A stretch of DNA of 64,000 bases from assembly GCF_040095835.1 (NCBI RefSeq), contig NZ_JBBMFT010000004.1:248001-312000 (forward strand), written 5' to 3'. This DNA comes from Flavonifractor hominis (GTDB lineage: Bacteria; Bacillota; Clostridia; Oscillospirales; Oscillospiraceae). The notes beneath the pieces are model-generated. The model searched no databases and was not told where the DNA came from. It saw nothing but the letters and a program-made list of their open reading frames with translations. Positions 47,240 through 56,082 of the stretch are shown here, piece by piece. Position 1 is the stretch's first letter. Each line of letters begins with the position of its first letter. The position numbers and the translations under genes are program-made.

Positions 47240-48485
47240 ACAGGAGCTGAACGCCATAGGGCCCAATCCGGAGCAGATGGCCCGCCTGCGCTGGATGGTG
47301 GAGCAGGCCAAGCAGGGCCTGCCGGAGACCCGGGAACCGACCCATTATCGGCCGGGCCGCCGGGCGGTGGCCACCGTCGTATTGTGCGCGGCGCTGGCCG
47401 TGTCGGCCCTGGCTGCCGGGCCCAGCCTGTGGCAGACGCTGGAGGCACACCTGGGGCCCTATGCTCCCTTTGCCCGGGAGGTAGAGGGGACTGCCACCGG
47501 TCAGGGCATCCGGCTGGAGCTGCTCAGCGCCGTCAGCGACGGCTATACCGCCAGGGTGTACTATACCCTCACCGACCAAAAGGGCGGACGGTTCAACGAC
47601 CACACCCGGGTGCATGCCTGGCTGAAGGGGACCACGTTGGGTGGGGTCGCCCTGGGCAGTCACGTGGTCTCCTACGACGCCGACAGCGGCACCCTTCTGA
47701 TGGAGACCAGCGTAGAGGGCGTGGACACCAGCCAGCCCGTGGAGCTGGAGGTGTTGGAGATCGACCCGGCCTATTATATGCTCTGGGACGGCCGCTTTGA
47801 GCCCGTAGTGCCGGAGAAGCCTCTGGAAACGGAGACCACGGCGGAGGGAGAAGTGGTGCTAAAGGCGGGCCAAAACCCACAGACCAGCCCGGATACGGAC
47901 GTAGTGTCCATCTCCTCTATGGGCTTTGACGGGGAAGGAAACTTCCACATTCGTTTGACCCTGGCAGAGGGCTACTCGAACGATGCTCTGCTGGCGGTGC
48001 CCTATAACGCTGCTGGGGAACAGATAGGGACCACCAAAGCTCAGACCGCCGTGGCGAGGGGCGTGGACAGCCTGATTGAAGGGATCACCCAGGCGGACGT
48101 GGCAGACATCGCGTTCATCCGGGTGTATGGTCCCTACCGGGGCCCGGAGGAGACCATCGAGGGAACGTGGACCCTGCCGGTGGAGCTGAAGGCAGCGGAA
48201 CAGAAAATCATACAGGTGGGCCGTACCCTGGCGGACGGATTCTACGTGGAGCGCATCGAGGTCTCGGGCATGAACATTGCCGTCTTTTTCCGGGATGGGG
48301 ATAAAAACTGGTTCCCGGTCTGGGTCACGGACCGGGCGGGAGAGACGGCCGGCGTGCCCCTGGACTATATGAACTTCAATGCTGATACCGGACTGAGCTG
48401 CGGCATTTGGAGCTATGAAACTCCAATAGACCTAAAGAATCTGACGGCACTGACCCTTTTGGGCGAGACCTTTCCCCTGGACTGA
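47220..48485 (+). CDS. Membrane anti-sigma-like protein, pair 3
   Basis: A 421-residue protein of the same plan as pair 2. The cytosolic tail is about 50 residues, with a membrane helix near 50-68 (AVATVVLCAALAVSALAAGP) and a beta-rich outer domain. Shared blocks include LEAHLGPYAPFAREVEGT, QGIRLELLSAVSDGY and FNDHTRVHAWL. Divergence is greater in the outer domain than near the membrane, as if the two sense different signals. A terminator follows. Confidence 0.68.
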   Translation: MWKQEYKQELNAIGPNPEQMARLRWMVEQAKQGLPETREPTHYRPGRRAVATVVLCAALAVSALAAGPSLWQTLEAHLGPYAPFAREVEGTATGQGIRLELLSAVSDGYTARVYYTLTDQKGGRFNDHTRVHAWLKGTTLGGVALGSHVVSYDADSGTLLMETSVEGVDTSQPVELEVLEIDPAYYMLWDGRFEPVVPEKPLETETTAEGEVVLKAGQNPQTSPDTDVVSISSMGFDGEGNFHIRLTLAEGYSNDALLAVPYNAAGEQIGTTKAQTAVARGVDSLIEGITQADVADIAFIRVYGPYRGPEETIEGTWTLPVELKAAEQKIIQVGRTLADGFYVERIEVSGMNIAVFFRDGDKNWFPVWVTDRAGETAGVPLDYMNFNADTGLSCGIWSYETPIDLKNLTALTLLGETFPLD

Positions 48486-48490
48486 ACAGA

Positions 48491-48530
48491 AAAACCGGGC
48501 GCCTCCCAGCGGGAGACGCCCGGTTTTGTT
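48491..48530. terminator. Bidirectional terminator
   Basis: AAAACCGGGCG-CTCCC (48491-48507) pairs with GGGAG-CGCCCGGTTTT (48511-48527), with an AGC loop and small bulges. It sits between pair 3 and the converging mocA gene. Confidence 0.88.
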
Positions 48531-49092
48531 ATGCATGCAGGTCCTCCGGTTTATCCACATCGGAGAGCTCCTTTGGGGAAAAGGCCTCCACCAGAACCAG
48601 CCGGTCCGGGTGGCGGCGGATCACTGCACCGCCGCCGGTGTCCCCGGCGAGAGCGGACAGCTCTCCGAAGAGATCTGCGGGGAATACCACCGGATTACCC
48701 TTTTGTCCCTGCCAGGACAGGGCGCAGATGGCGGTTTTTGATTGCTGAAAGGAATTCAATAGATGAATAATACTGTTTGTGGTCAAAAAAGGCTGGTCAC
48801 ACACGGCGAAGAGCACACCGTCCATGCCCTCCATGGCGGTCATACCCAGGCGGATGGAGGCGGAGATCCCCTCCGCTGCGCCGGCGTTAAACAGGGGGAG
48901 AAAACCGCAGTTTTCCCCAGCTGACAGGATTTCGGTGTAGGGAGAACAGACCGCAACCCGGTCCAGACCGGCTCCGGCCAGGGCGTTCATGGCCCGGCGG
49001 TAGAGGGGGATTCCCTCCACTTCACGCAGCAGCTTGTTGCCCCCAAAGCGCCGCCCGGCCCCCGAGGCCATGAGGATGGCACCCAGCTTCAT
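48529..49092 (-). CDS. mocA: MocA-family molybdenum-cofactor nucleotidyltransferase
   Basis: A 187-residue GT-A-fold nucleotidyltransferase. N-terminal LMASGAGRRFGGNKLL is the NTP-binding signature, AVCDQPFLT holds the metal-binding Asp, and QGQKGNPVVFP is typical of MobA/MocA. MocA makes the cytosine-dinucleotide form of Mo cofactor used by xanthine-dehydrogenase-type enzymes, fitting the hydroxylase genes nearby. It is the last gene of a five-gene minus-strand operon and overlaps the hydantoinase gene by 4 nt. Confidence 0.85.
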   Translation of the reverse strand: MKLGAILMASGAGRRFGGNKLLREVEGIPLYRRAMNALAGAGLDRVAVCSPYTEILSAGENCGFLPLFNAGAAEGISASIRLGMTAMEGMDGVLFAVCDQPFLTTNSIIHLLNSFQQSKTAICALSWQGQKGNPVVFPADLFGELSALAGDTGGGAVIRRHPDRLVLVEAFSPKELSDVDKPEDLHA

Positions 49093-50471
49093 CGCCAGAA
49101 CCCGGCGGGCCCCCGGTGGACGTAACGTCCCAGCCCCTCGGCGGTCACCCGGCCGTCTTCCACAGCCACCTGGCCGCTGAGGAGCACGGTGTCGGTCCGG
49201 CCCGCCATCTCCAGCCCCTCATAGGGGGTATAGTCCACGTTCTGGTACTGCTCCCCGGCCGTGATGGTCCAGAGGTGGTTGGGGTCAAAAATGACGAGGT
49301 CCGCGTCGCTCCCAACCGCCAGGGCTCCCTTTTGAGGGAACATGCCGAACAGCTGGGCGGGGCGCTGGGACAGAGCCAGCATCATCTGGTGGGCAGTGAT
49401 GCGCCCGGATTTCACCCCATAGGTGTACAGCAGAGCAGGGCGGTGCTCCGTGCCCGGGATGCCCCCGGGGATGGCGGAGAAGTCGTCCTTGCCCAGCATC
49501 TTGGTGGGCTCATAGCGGAAAGAGCAGTGGTCGGTGCCGATGGTGTCGATCTCGCCGCCCTCCAGGGCCTGCCACAGGGCATCCACATCGGACTGAGGAC
49601 GCAGGGGAGGGGCGCAGACGTACTTGGCGCCCTCAAAGCCGGGCAGGCGGTACTTCTCCTCGGTGAGGGTGAGATACTGGGGACAAGTCTCCAGATACAC
49701 CTTCTGGCCCCGCCTGCGGGCGGCCCGGGCGGCCTCCAGACCGCGCCGGGTAGACAGGTGGACCACGTTCACCGGATACCCCGCCTGCTCGGCCAGAGCC
49801 AGCCAGCGGGTGACGGCCTCGGCCTCCATAGCGGCGGTGTGGGACAGGGGGTGGCTGGCGGGGGAGCGTTTGCCGGCGGCTTTCAGCTCGGCCACGGCGG
49901 CGTCGATGAGGTCGCCGTTTTCACAGTGGCAGCCAACAATGCCCCCTTCTTTGCCCACTGCCTTAATGACCTCATAGGCCACACCGTCGCTTACCCGGAT
50001 GTTGGCGTAGGCTAGGTAGACCTTGTAGGAGGTGACCCCCTGCTGGGTCATCCGGGGAATTTCCTCCAAAATGCGGCTGTCCCAGTCCTTGATGGTCATG
50101 TGGAAACCGTAGTGGCAGCTGGCGTGGCCATCGGCCCGGCTGTGCCACTCCTCCAGCGCCGACTGGAGGGAGGCCCCACGCTGGGGCTCGGCAAAGTCCA
50201 GTACGCAGGTGGTGCCGCCGGCCAGGGCAGCCCGGGTACCGGTGGTCCAGTTGTCGGCGGTCTCCCGGATGGTGCCCTTGTTCATCTCAAAGTGGGTATG
50301 GGTGTCGATAAAGCCGGGGAAGACCAGCTTGCCCGCGGCGTCGATGACCCGGCTGTCCCCCACGGGAAGGGAGGGGCCAATCTGGACAATCGTTTCCCCC
50401 TCCACCCGCAGGTCGGCCTTCACCGGCCCGTTGGGGCAGAGCAGGGTGCCGTTTTGAATAAGGATAGACAT
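49089..50471 (-). CDS. Dihydropyrimidinase/hydantoinase-family cyclic amidohydrolase
   Basis: A 460-residue metal-dependent TIM-barrel hydrolase that opens cyclic ureides such as dihydropyrimidines or hydantoins. GFIDTHTHFE holds the two His ligands, SYKVYLAY the Lys that becomes carboxylated, HCENGD and NVVHLST further His ligands, and IGTDHCSF the catalytic Asp. Length is normal. The neighbours (Mo hydroxylase, MocA, two PLP enzymes) suggest it acts on a hydroxylated or reduced purine-type ring. The exact substrate is not evident. Confidence 0.88.
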   Translation of the reverse strand: MSILIQNGTLLCPNGPVKADLRVEGETIVQIGPSLPVGDSRVIDAAGKLVFPGFIDTHTHFEMNKGTIRETADNWTTGTRAALAGGTTCVLDFAEPQRGASLQSALEEWHSRADGHASCHYGFHMTIKDWDSRILEEIPRMTQQGVTSYKVYLAYANIRVSDGVAYEVIKAVGKEGGIVGCHCENGDLIDAAVAELKAAGKRSPASHPLSHTAAMEAEAVTRWLALAEQAGYPVNVVHLSTRRGLEAARAARRRGQKVYLETCPQYLTLTEEKYRLPGFEGAKYVCAPPLRPQSDVDALWQALEGGEIDTIGTDHCSFRYEPTKMLGKDDFSAIPGGIPGTEHRPALLYTYGVKSGRITAHQMMLALSQRPAQLFGMFPQKGALAVGSDADLVIFDPNHLWTITAGEQYQNVDYTPYEGLEMAGRTDTVLLSGQVAVEDGRVTAEGLGRYVHRGPAGFWR

Positions 50472-50497
50472 GGCAAAGGCTCCTTTCCCGCCACGGC

Positions 50498-50851
50498 TCA
50501 GGCGAACTGGAGGCCCAGCTGCAGCAGCACCAGCGGCACGGCCAGCTTGATCACACCGGTGGAGGCGGTCATGAAGGCCAGCAGCAGCAGGGCCTGACCC
50601 CGCTTACCGAAGGTATCGGTCCAGCGGCCCAACATACGGGTGAAGTTGGCCGTGCGGTTCTGCGCGCCGATGAGATCGGCCACGCTCTTGACGATAGTGA
50701 AGGCGGTATAGCCCATCCAGATAGGCAGGCCTATCAGGGAGAGGTTGTAGCGGTAGCCGCCCGTGAGCAGCAGGTAGAGGGCCAGCAGGAAGCTGGCTAC
50801 GGTAAAGAGAAGGTAGGCCCAGACGCCCACCTTGGCGGCGTGGTCATTCAT
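50498..50851 (-). CDS. Small polytopic membrane protein in the hydantoinase operon
   Basis: A 117-residue protein with three or four hydrophobic segments, near 11-28, 36-54, 82-98 and 98-115. Between them is a basic loop (QNRTANFTRMLGRWTDTFGKRG). I recognise no family and it is too small for a classic transporter. The frame extends to 50902, but ATG 50851 behind GAAAGGAAA is preferred. It overlaps the threonine-synthase-like gene by 8 nt and precedes the hydantoinase gene by 26 bp, so it belongs to the operon. Confidence 0.6.
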   Translation of the reverse strand: MNDHAAKVGVWAYLLFTVASFLLALYLLLTGGYRYNLSLIGLPIWMGYTAFTIVKSVADLIGAQNRTANFTRMLGRWTDTFGKRGQALLLLAFMTASTGVIKLAVPLVLLQLGLQFA

Positions 50852-52115
50852 GTGCGGTTTCCTTTCTTGTTGAAGTTGCGGGACAGATGCCCCGGCGGGC
50901 AAAGGCCTCCAGCAGCGCGTCCATGTCCGGCTTGACCAGCATGGGCTCTCCGGCGGCCTTGATGCCGTTTTGTACGTCCTTCAGACCGTTGCCGGTGACG
51001 ATGCTCACCACCGTGCTGTCCGGGGAGATGAGCCCTAGCTCCAGGGCCTTTTTCACACCGGCGGTGCCGGTCACCCCGGCAGGCTCCCCAAACACCCCCT
51101 GGGTGCGGCCCAGCAGTCGCATGGCGGAAAGGATCTCCTCATCAGAGACATTCACCGCTACGCCGTGGGATTCCCGGATGGCATGGAGGGCCTTATCCGG
51201 GTTGCGGGGCACGCCTACAGCGATGGAGTCGGCCAGGGTATTTTCCTCCATGGGCTGCCAGGGCTGTCCGGTCTGAATGGCCCGGTTCAGGGGGCAGCAG
51301 CCCTCCGCCTGAACGGCGATGAGCCGGGGCAGCTTGTCGATAAACCCAGCGGCGTACAGATCCTTGAGCCCCTTCCAGGCCCCGGCGATGGTGCACCCAT
51401 CCCCCACGGACAGGGCAATATAGTCGGGCGCCTGCCAGTGCAGCTGCTCCAGAATCTCCAGGGTCACCGTCTTTTTCCCTTCCGAGAGGTAGGGGTTGAT
51501 GGCGGCGTTGCGGTTGTACCAGCCCCAGCGGCCGATGGCGGCTTTGGACAGCTCAAAGGTGTCCTCATAGGAGCCGTCCACGCTGATGACGGTGGAGCCG
51601 AAAATGCGCAGTTGGGCTACCTTCCCCTTGGGAGCGCGAGCGGGCACAAAAATGTAGGTGGCCAGCCCTGCCGCCGCCGCGTTCCCCGCTAGGGAGGAGG
51701 CGGCGTTGCCGGTGGAGGAGCAGGCGATGGTGTCTGCCCCCGCCTCCCGGGCCTTGACCACGGCCAGGGCGGAGGCCCGGTCCTTCAGCGAGGCGGTGGG
51801 GTTGAGACCGTCGTCTTTGATGTACAGGGTGTTCAGCCCCAGTTCTCCCGCCAGCCGGTCAGCCCGGTAGAGGGGGGACCAGCCCACCCGCAGCGGGGGC
51901 GGGGAGGAGCGCTCTTCCACCGGCAGGAAGGGCCGGTAGCGCCACATGGACCAGTCGGAACAGGCTGCCAGGTCCTTGGGTGAGAAGTCCCGCCGGATGG
52001 CGGCGTAGTCGTACTGAATATCCAGAATGCCCCCGCAGGTGCAGGTGGTGAGGTCGGGGACGGCGGCATACTCTTTGCCGCATTTGACGCACTTGGCGCC
52101 CAGAACGTACCGCAT
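50844..52115 (-). CDS. Threonine-synthase-like PLP enzyme with N-terminal zinc ribbon
   Basis: A 423-residue fold-type II PLP enzyme. CVKCGKEYAAVPDLTTCTCGG is a short zinc-ribbon-like start. The PLP lysine is in NPTASLKDRAS, the substrate/phosphate loop is SSTGNAASSLAGNAA and VTGNGLKDV lies near the C-terminus. It resembles threonine synthase, but its operon has no threonine-pathway gene. It may therefore catalyse an elimination or replacement on a Ser-, Thr- or diaminopropionate-like intermediate. The frame extends to 52235 inside the upstream gene; ATG 52115, 10 nt after that stop, has GAGG. Confidence 0.82.
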   Translation of the reverse strand: MRYVLGAKCVKCGKEYAAVPDLTTCTCGGILDIQYDYAAIRRDFSPKDLAACSDWSMWRYRPFLPVEERSSPPPLRVGWSPLYRADRLAGELGLNTLYIKDDGLNPTASLKDRASALAVVKAREAGADTIACSSTGNAASSLAGNAAAAGLATYIFVPARAPKGKVAQLRIFGSTVISVDGSYEDTFELSKAAIGRWGWYNRNAAINPYLSEGKKTVTLEILEQLHWQAPDYIALSVGDGCTIAGAWKGLKDLYAAGFIDKLPRLIAVQAEGCCPLNRAIQTGQPWQPMEENTLADSIAVGVPRNPDKALHAIRESHGVAVNVSDEEILSAMRLLGRTQGVFGEPAGVTGTAGVKKALELGLISPDSTVVSIVTGNGLKDVQNGIKAAGEPMLVKPDMDALLEAFARRGICPATSTRKETAHE

Positions 52116-52125
52116 AATTCGAACC

Positions 52126-53592
52126 TCACAGTCCGGCCAGCACGCCGGTGGCTTCGTTAAAGGAGCGGATGAGTTCATCCAGGGCGTCGGCCTGCCGGTG
52201 TACGTCCTGCCAGGTGGTGCCATACCACAGCGCATCCAGCGCCTCAGGGTCCTTGCCCTGCTGTTCCACCCAGGTGTAGTACTTCAGGTTGTGCACCCGC
52301 TTGCGGTCGCGGTAACCCAGCTCCGCCATGTGGTCGGTGTCCTGGCCCAGCAGGCGCAGGGCGTAGTCCACCGCGGCGGCACGGTCGGAGTAGGGACCGT
52401 GCTTTTCCGCCATCTCAGCCAGACGGGAGCGGTACATGTCGGAGGAGTCGGTGAGCACGGTACACACCACGTCATGTTCCGTGAGTTCGTAGTACTTGGC
52501 CAGCTTCACGCAGCACAGCACGTTGGCGATGCCCGAAATGCCCAGCAGGGGGAGCTGGTCCAGCACCTCCTCCGCCACGCCGGCCTCCTTCAGGCAGGCC
52601 CGGCCCGCCGGCTCATTGAACAGCCGCAGCAGGGTCAGCGGGTCATTGTCGTCGATGTCGATGACCATGTCGGTGTTCTTTACATTGTGGATCCAGGGGA
52701 TGTGCTTGTCGCCGATGCCCTCGATGCGGTGGTCGCCAAAGCCGTTTTCCAGGATGGTGGGGCACTGGAGGGCCTCACCCACCGCCAGCTTCATCTGGGG
52801 ATAGACCTCTTTGAGGTAGTCCCCGCAGCCGATGGTGCCGGCGGAGCCGGAGGTAAAGCAGGCACCCGCCAACCGGTCACCCGGGCGGCGTATGGCCTCA
52901 AAGGTCTCAGCAATGGCGCTGCCGGTGACCTGGTAGTGCCACAGGTGGTTGCCCATCTCCTCAAACTGGTTGAAGATCATACAGTCTGGCTCTCGCCGTA
53001 GCTCGTTGGTCTTGTCAAAGATCTCCTTTACGTTGGACTCCGACCCGGGCGTGGCGATGATCTCCCCGGCGATCTGGCGCAGCCAGTCGAACCGCTCCCG
53101 GCTCATGCCGGCGGGGAGGATGGCCACCGACCGGACCCCCAGCAGCTTGGAGTTGAAGGCGCCGCCCCGGCAGTAATTGCCGGTGGAGGGCCACACCGCC
53201 CGCTGCCAAGTGGCGTCGAACTGGCCGGTAACCAGCCGGGGCACCAGACACCCGAAGGAGGCGCCCACCTTGTGGCAGCCGGTGGGGAACCACTTGCCCA
53301 CCAGGGCAATGATGCGGGCGGGAACGCCGGTGAGGGCGGGGGGAAGTTCGATGTAATTGGGCACGCTGCGGTAGAGACCGCCGGAGGGCACGGGCTCGTT
53401 CTTCCAGGTGATGCGGAACAGGTTCAGCGGGTCCACGTCCCACAGACCCACCCCATTCAGCCGGGCGCGGATGACCTCCGGCACGGTCTCCGGGTGCTTC
53501 ATATTCTCGAAGGTGGGGATAACCACTCCACATTCCCGGGCCTTGCCGATGTTGTGCTCCAGCTGTTCCCGGCACAGGGTCAGATCGATCAT
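52126..53592 (-). CDS. Fold-type II PLP-dependent enzyme of unknown substrate
   Basis: A 488-residue protein with a PLP-enzyme core. FPTGCHKVGASFGCLV places the likely Schiff-base lysine, STGNYCRGGAFNSKLLGVRS is the substrate loop, and FTSGSAGTIGCGDYLK is the phosphate-binding glycine loop. It carries a long N-terminal extension (1-85) and a helical C-terminus. It is distantly like cysteine synthase or a lyase; I cannot name the reaction. The start ATG 53592 follows AAGGAGG. It is the first gene of the minus-strand operon and divergent from the Mo hydroxylase. Confidence 0.75.
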   Translation of the reverse strand: MIDLTLCREQLEHNIGKARECGVVIPTFENMKHPETVPEVIRARLNGVGLWDVDPLNLFRITWKNEPVPSGGLYRSVPNYIELPPALTGVPARIIALVGKWFPTGCHKVGASFGCLVPRLVTGQFDATWQRAVWPSTGNYCRGGAFNSKLLGVRSVAILPAGMSRERFDWLRQIAGEIIATPGSESNVKEIFDKTNELRREPDCMIFNQFEEMGNHLWHYQVTGSAIAETFEAIRRPGDRLAGACFTSGSAGTIGCGDYLKEVYPQMKLAVGEALQCPTILENGFGDHRIEGIGDKHIPWIHNVKNTDMVIDIDDNDPLTLLRLFNEPAGRACLKEAGVAEEVLDQLPLLGISGIANVLCCVKLAKYYELTEHDVVCTVLTDSSDMYRSRLAEMAEKHGPYSDRAAAVDYALRLLGQDTDHMAELGYRDRKRVHNLKYYTWVEQQGKDPEALDALWYGTTWQDVHRQADALDELIRSFNEATGVLAGL

Positions 53593-53627
53593 AGCTTAGC
53601 CTCCTTACGTTGGATTGCCTTGCTCTC

Positions 53628-53655
53628 ATGATAGCACATGGCGGGAATAAATCAA
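53628..53655 (-). promoter_or_regulatory. Promoter of the PLP/hydantoinase/mocA operon
   Basis: TTGATT (53650-53655) and TATCAT (53628-53633) on the minus strand, 16 bp apart. The -35 coincides with the first of three TTGAT repeats. Confidence 0.6.
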
Positions 53656-53685
53656 GCGAAATCAAACCGATTGTCGGCATATCAA
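53651..53685. promoter_or_regulatory. Phased ATCAA repeats in the divergent control region
   Basis: ATCAA occurs at 53651, 53661 and 53681, spacings of 10 and 20 bp, so all three face the same side of the helix. The first two share AAATCAA. They lie between the two divergent promoters. The plus-strand promoter has a TATACT at 53738-53743 with a weak -35. This is a plausible common regulator site. Confidence 0.45.
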
Positions 53686-53772
53686 ACAAAAAAGAAGGTT
53701 GGAACAGATGTCCCTTTCTTTTTTTTACACAATGCGCTATACTGGTTCAAACGAGGAAAAGGAGGTGCCCCT

Positions 53773-56082
53773 ATGGAAGTCGGGCGAAGCATTCCCCGGG
53801 TGGACGGGGCCGATAAGGTGACCGGACGGGCCAAATATACCGATGATCTCTGCCCCCGCCCGGTGCTGGAGGCGGCGGTGCTCCACAGCACCATTGCCAA
53901 CGGCTGGGTCAAGGCAATGGATATCTCCGCCGCTCAGGCCCTGCCGGGCGTGGTGAAGGTATTGACCTGTTTTGACGTGCCGGATATTCAGTATCCCACC
54001 CCCGGTCACCCCTGGAGCGTAGAAAAGGCCCATCAGGACGTGGCTGACCGGAAGCTCCTCAACCGCCGGGTGCGGATCTACGGGGATGACATTGCGGCTG
54101 TGGTGGCCGAGGACGCCATCACCGCCCGCCGGGCATTGAAGCTCATCCGGGTGGAGTATGAGGAGTATCCCGTCCTGCTGGAGCCGGAGCAGGCCATGGC
54201 CGAGGGCGCGACTCCCATCCACGCGGAACATCCGGATAATATCCTGGCCAAAATGGACCTGCGTACCTCCATCTCGGACGACCGGTTCGAAACGGTGGAG
54301 CAGGTGCTGGACAGCCCGGACTTTTTCCAGTTCCGGGGCCGGTATGAGACCCAACAGGTCCAGCACTGCCACATTGAAAACCCGGTCTCCTTTGCATGGA
54401 TGGAGGCCGGGCGCATCCACGTGGTTACCTCCACCCAGATTCCCCACATCGTCCGCCGGGTCATCGGCCAGGCGCTGGGTATTGGCTGGGGAAAGATCCG
54501 GGTGGTGAAGCCCTACATCGGCGGCGGCTTCGGCAACAAGCAGGAGGTGCTCTACGAGCCCCTCAATGCCTGGCTCACCACTCAGGTGGGGGGCAGGTGT
54601 GTCCGGCTGGATATTTCCCGGGAAGAGACCTTCCAGAATACCCGCTCCCGCCACCCCATCTCCTTCGACGTGGCGGCGGCGGTGGACCGGGATGGGAACC
54701 TGATGGCACGGTCCTGCACCGCCATTTCCAACCAGGGGGGCTACGCCTCCCACGGCCACTCCATCGTGGCCAACTCGGTCACTGGGTTCCGCCAGCTCTA
54801 TCTGGACCGGATCGGTCACCACTCCACCGCCTACACGGTGTACACCAACCGGCCCGCCCCTGGCGCCATGCGGGGATACGGCATCCCCCAGTGCAACTTT
54901 GCCGTGGAGTGCATGATGGAGGACATTGCCCGGGCAATGGAGCTGGACCCCATCGCGTTCCGGCTGAAGAACCTCATGCCCCTGGGGTATGTAGATCCCT
55001 TCAACGGCATCACTTGCCACTCCACCGGCCTGAAAGAGTGCATCCAGAAGGGGGCCCAGGCCATCGGCTGGGAGGAGCTGCGGGCGCGCTACAAAGACCA
55101 GACCGGCCCGGTGCGCCGGGGCGTGGGCATGGCCTGCTTCTCCTATAAGACCGGCGTGTATCCCATTTCCCTGGAAACGGCCTCCGCCCGGCTGGTGCTC
55201 AACCAGGACGGCACGGTGCAGCTCCACCTGGGAGCCACCGAGATTGGACAGGGGGGCGACACCGTCTTCTCCCAGATGGCCGCCGAGGCCATCGGCATCC
55301 CCACGGAGGATGTGCATATCGTCTCCTTCCAGGACACCGACACCGCCCCCTTTGACACCGGGGCCTATGCCTCCCGGCAGACCTATGTCACCGGCAAGGC
55401 CATCAAAAAGGTGGGCCTGGAGTTCCGCCAGAAGCTGCTCGACTACGCCGCCGAGCTCTTCCCAGAGGCAAAGGATCTGACCATTTCGGAGCGGTTTGTC
55501 ACCAACGGCGCGGGGGAGCGGCTCATCTCCCTGGAGGAGCTGGCCACCACCGCCTTCTACTCCCTGGAGCACAGTGTCCACATCACCGCCGAGGGCACCA
55601 ACCACTGCAAGGAAAATACCTTCGCCTTCGGCTGCTGCTTTGCCGAGGTGGAGGTGGATATTCCCCTGGGAAAGGTAAAGGTACTGCGGATGATCAACGT
55701 CCACGACTCGGGCAGGCTCATTAACCCCGCCCTGGCGGCGGCCCAGGTCCACGGCGGCATGAGCATGGGCATCGGCTATGCCCTCACCGAGGAGATGAAG
55801 TTTGATCCCAAAACCGGCCGGCTGCTTAACGGCAACCTGCTGGACTACAAGATGCCTACCTCCATGGACCACCCGGACCTGACCGCTCTGTTTGTGGAGA
55901 CCGACGACCCCTCCGGTCCCTTCGGCAACAAGGCCCTGGGCGAGCCGCCGGTGATCCCGGTGGCTCCTGCCATCCGCAACGCGGTGCTCAATGCCACCGG
56001 CGTGGCGGTGAATACCCTGCCCCTGTCCCCCCAGAAGCTGGTGGAGGAATTTACAAAAGGAGGGCTGATCGGCCATGTATGA
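53773..56082 (+). CDS. Xanthine-dehydrogenase-family molybdenum-binding subunit
   Basis: A 769-residue catalytic subunit of a molybdenum hydroxylase. SIPRVDGADKVTGRAKYTDD is the family start, QQVQHCHIENPVSFAWME and GGGFGNKQE are cofactor loops, PGAMRGYGIPQ and GATEIGQGGDT are further Mo-cofactor loops, and GEPPVIPVAPAI carries the catalytic Glu region. The frame extends to 53638, but ATG 53773 behind AAAAGGAGG is right. It overlaps the FAD-subunit gene by 8 nt. With yqeB/yqeC in the genome it is probably a selenium-dependent purine or xanthine hydroxylase, which is inference. Confidence 0.92.
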   Translation: MEVGRSIPRVDGADKVTGRAKYTDDLCPRPVLEAAVLHSTIANGWVKAMDISAAQALPGVVKVLTCFDVPDIQYPTPGHPWSVEKAHQDVADRKLLNRRVRIYGDDIAAVVAEDAITARRALKLIRVEYEEYPVLLEPEQAMAEGATPIHAEHPDNILAKMDLRTSISDDRFETVEQVLDSPDFFQFRGRYETQQVQHCHIENPVSFAWMEAGRIHVVTSTQIPHIVRRVIGQALGIGWGKIRVVKPYIGGGFGNKQEVLYEPLNAWLTTQVGGRCVRLDISREETFQNTRSRHPISFDVAAAVDRDGNLMARSCTAISNQGGYASHGHSIVANSVTGFRQLYLDRIGHHSTAYTVYTNRPAPGAMRGYGIPQCNFAVECMMEDIARAMELDPIAFRLKNLMPLGYVDPFNGITCHSTGLKECIQKGAQAIGWEELRARYKDQTGPVRRGVGMACFSYKTGVYPISLETASARLVLNQDGTVQLHLGATEIGQGGDTVFSQMAAEAIGIPTEDVHIVSFQDTDTAPFDTGAYASRQTYVTGKAIKKVGLEFRQKLLDYAAELFPEAKDLTISERFVTNGAGERLISLEELATTAFYSLEHSVHITAEGTNHCKENTFAFGCCFAEVEVDIPLGKVKVLRMINVHDSGRLINPALAAAQVHGGMSMGIGYALTEEMKFDPKTGRLLNGNLLDYKMPTSMDHPDLTALFVETDDPSGPFGNKALGEPPVIPVAPAIRNAVLNATGVAVNTLPLSPQKLVEEFTKGGLIGHV

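Noticed and set aside
54610..54625. Second Noc-type site (TATTTCCCGGGAAGAG)
   Set aside because: It lies inside the Mo-hydroxylase coding sequence and only one half is intact. It was kept as a side note to the 36983 palindrome rather than a feature.
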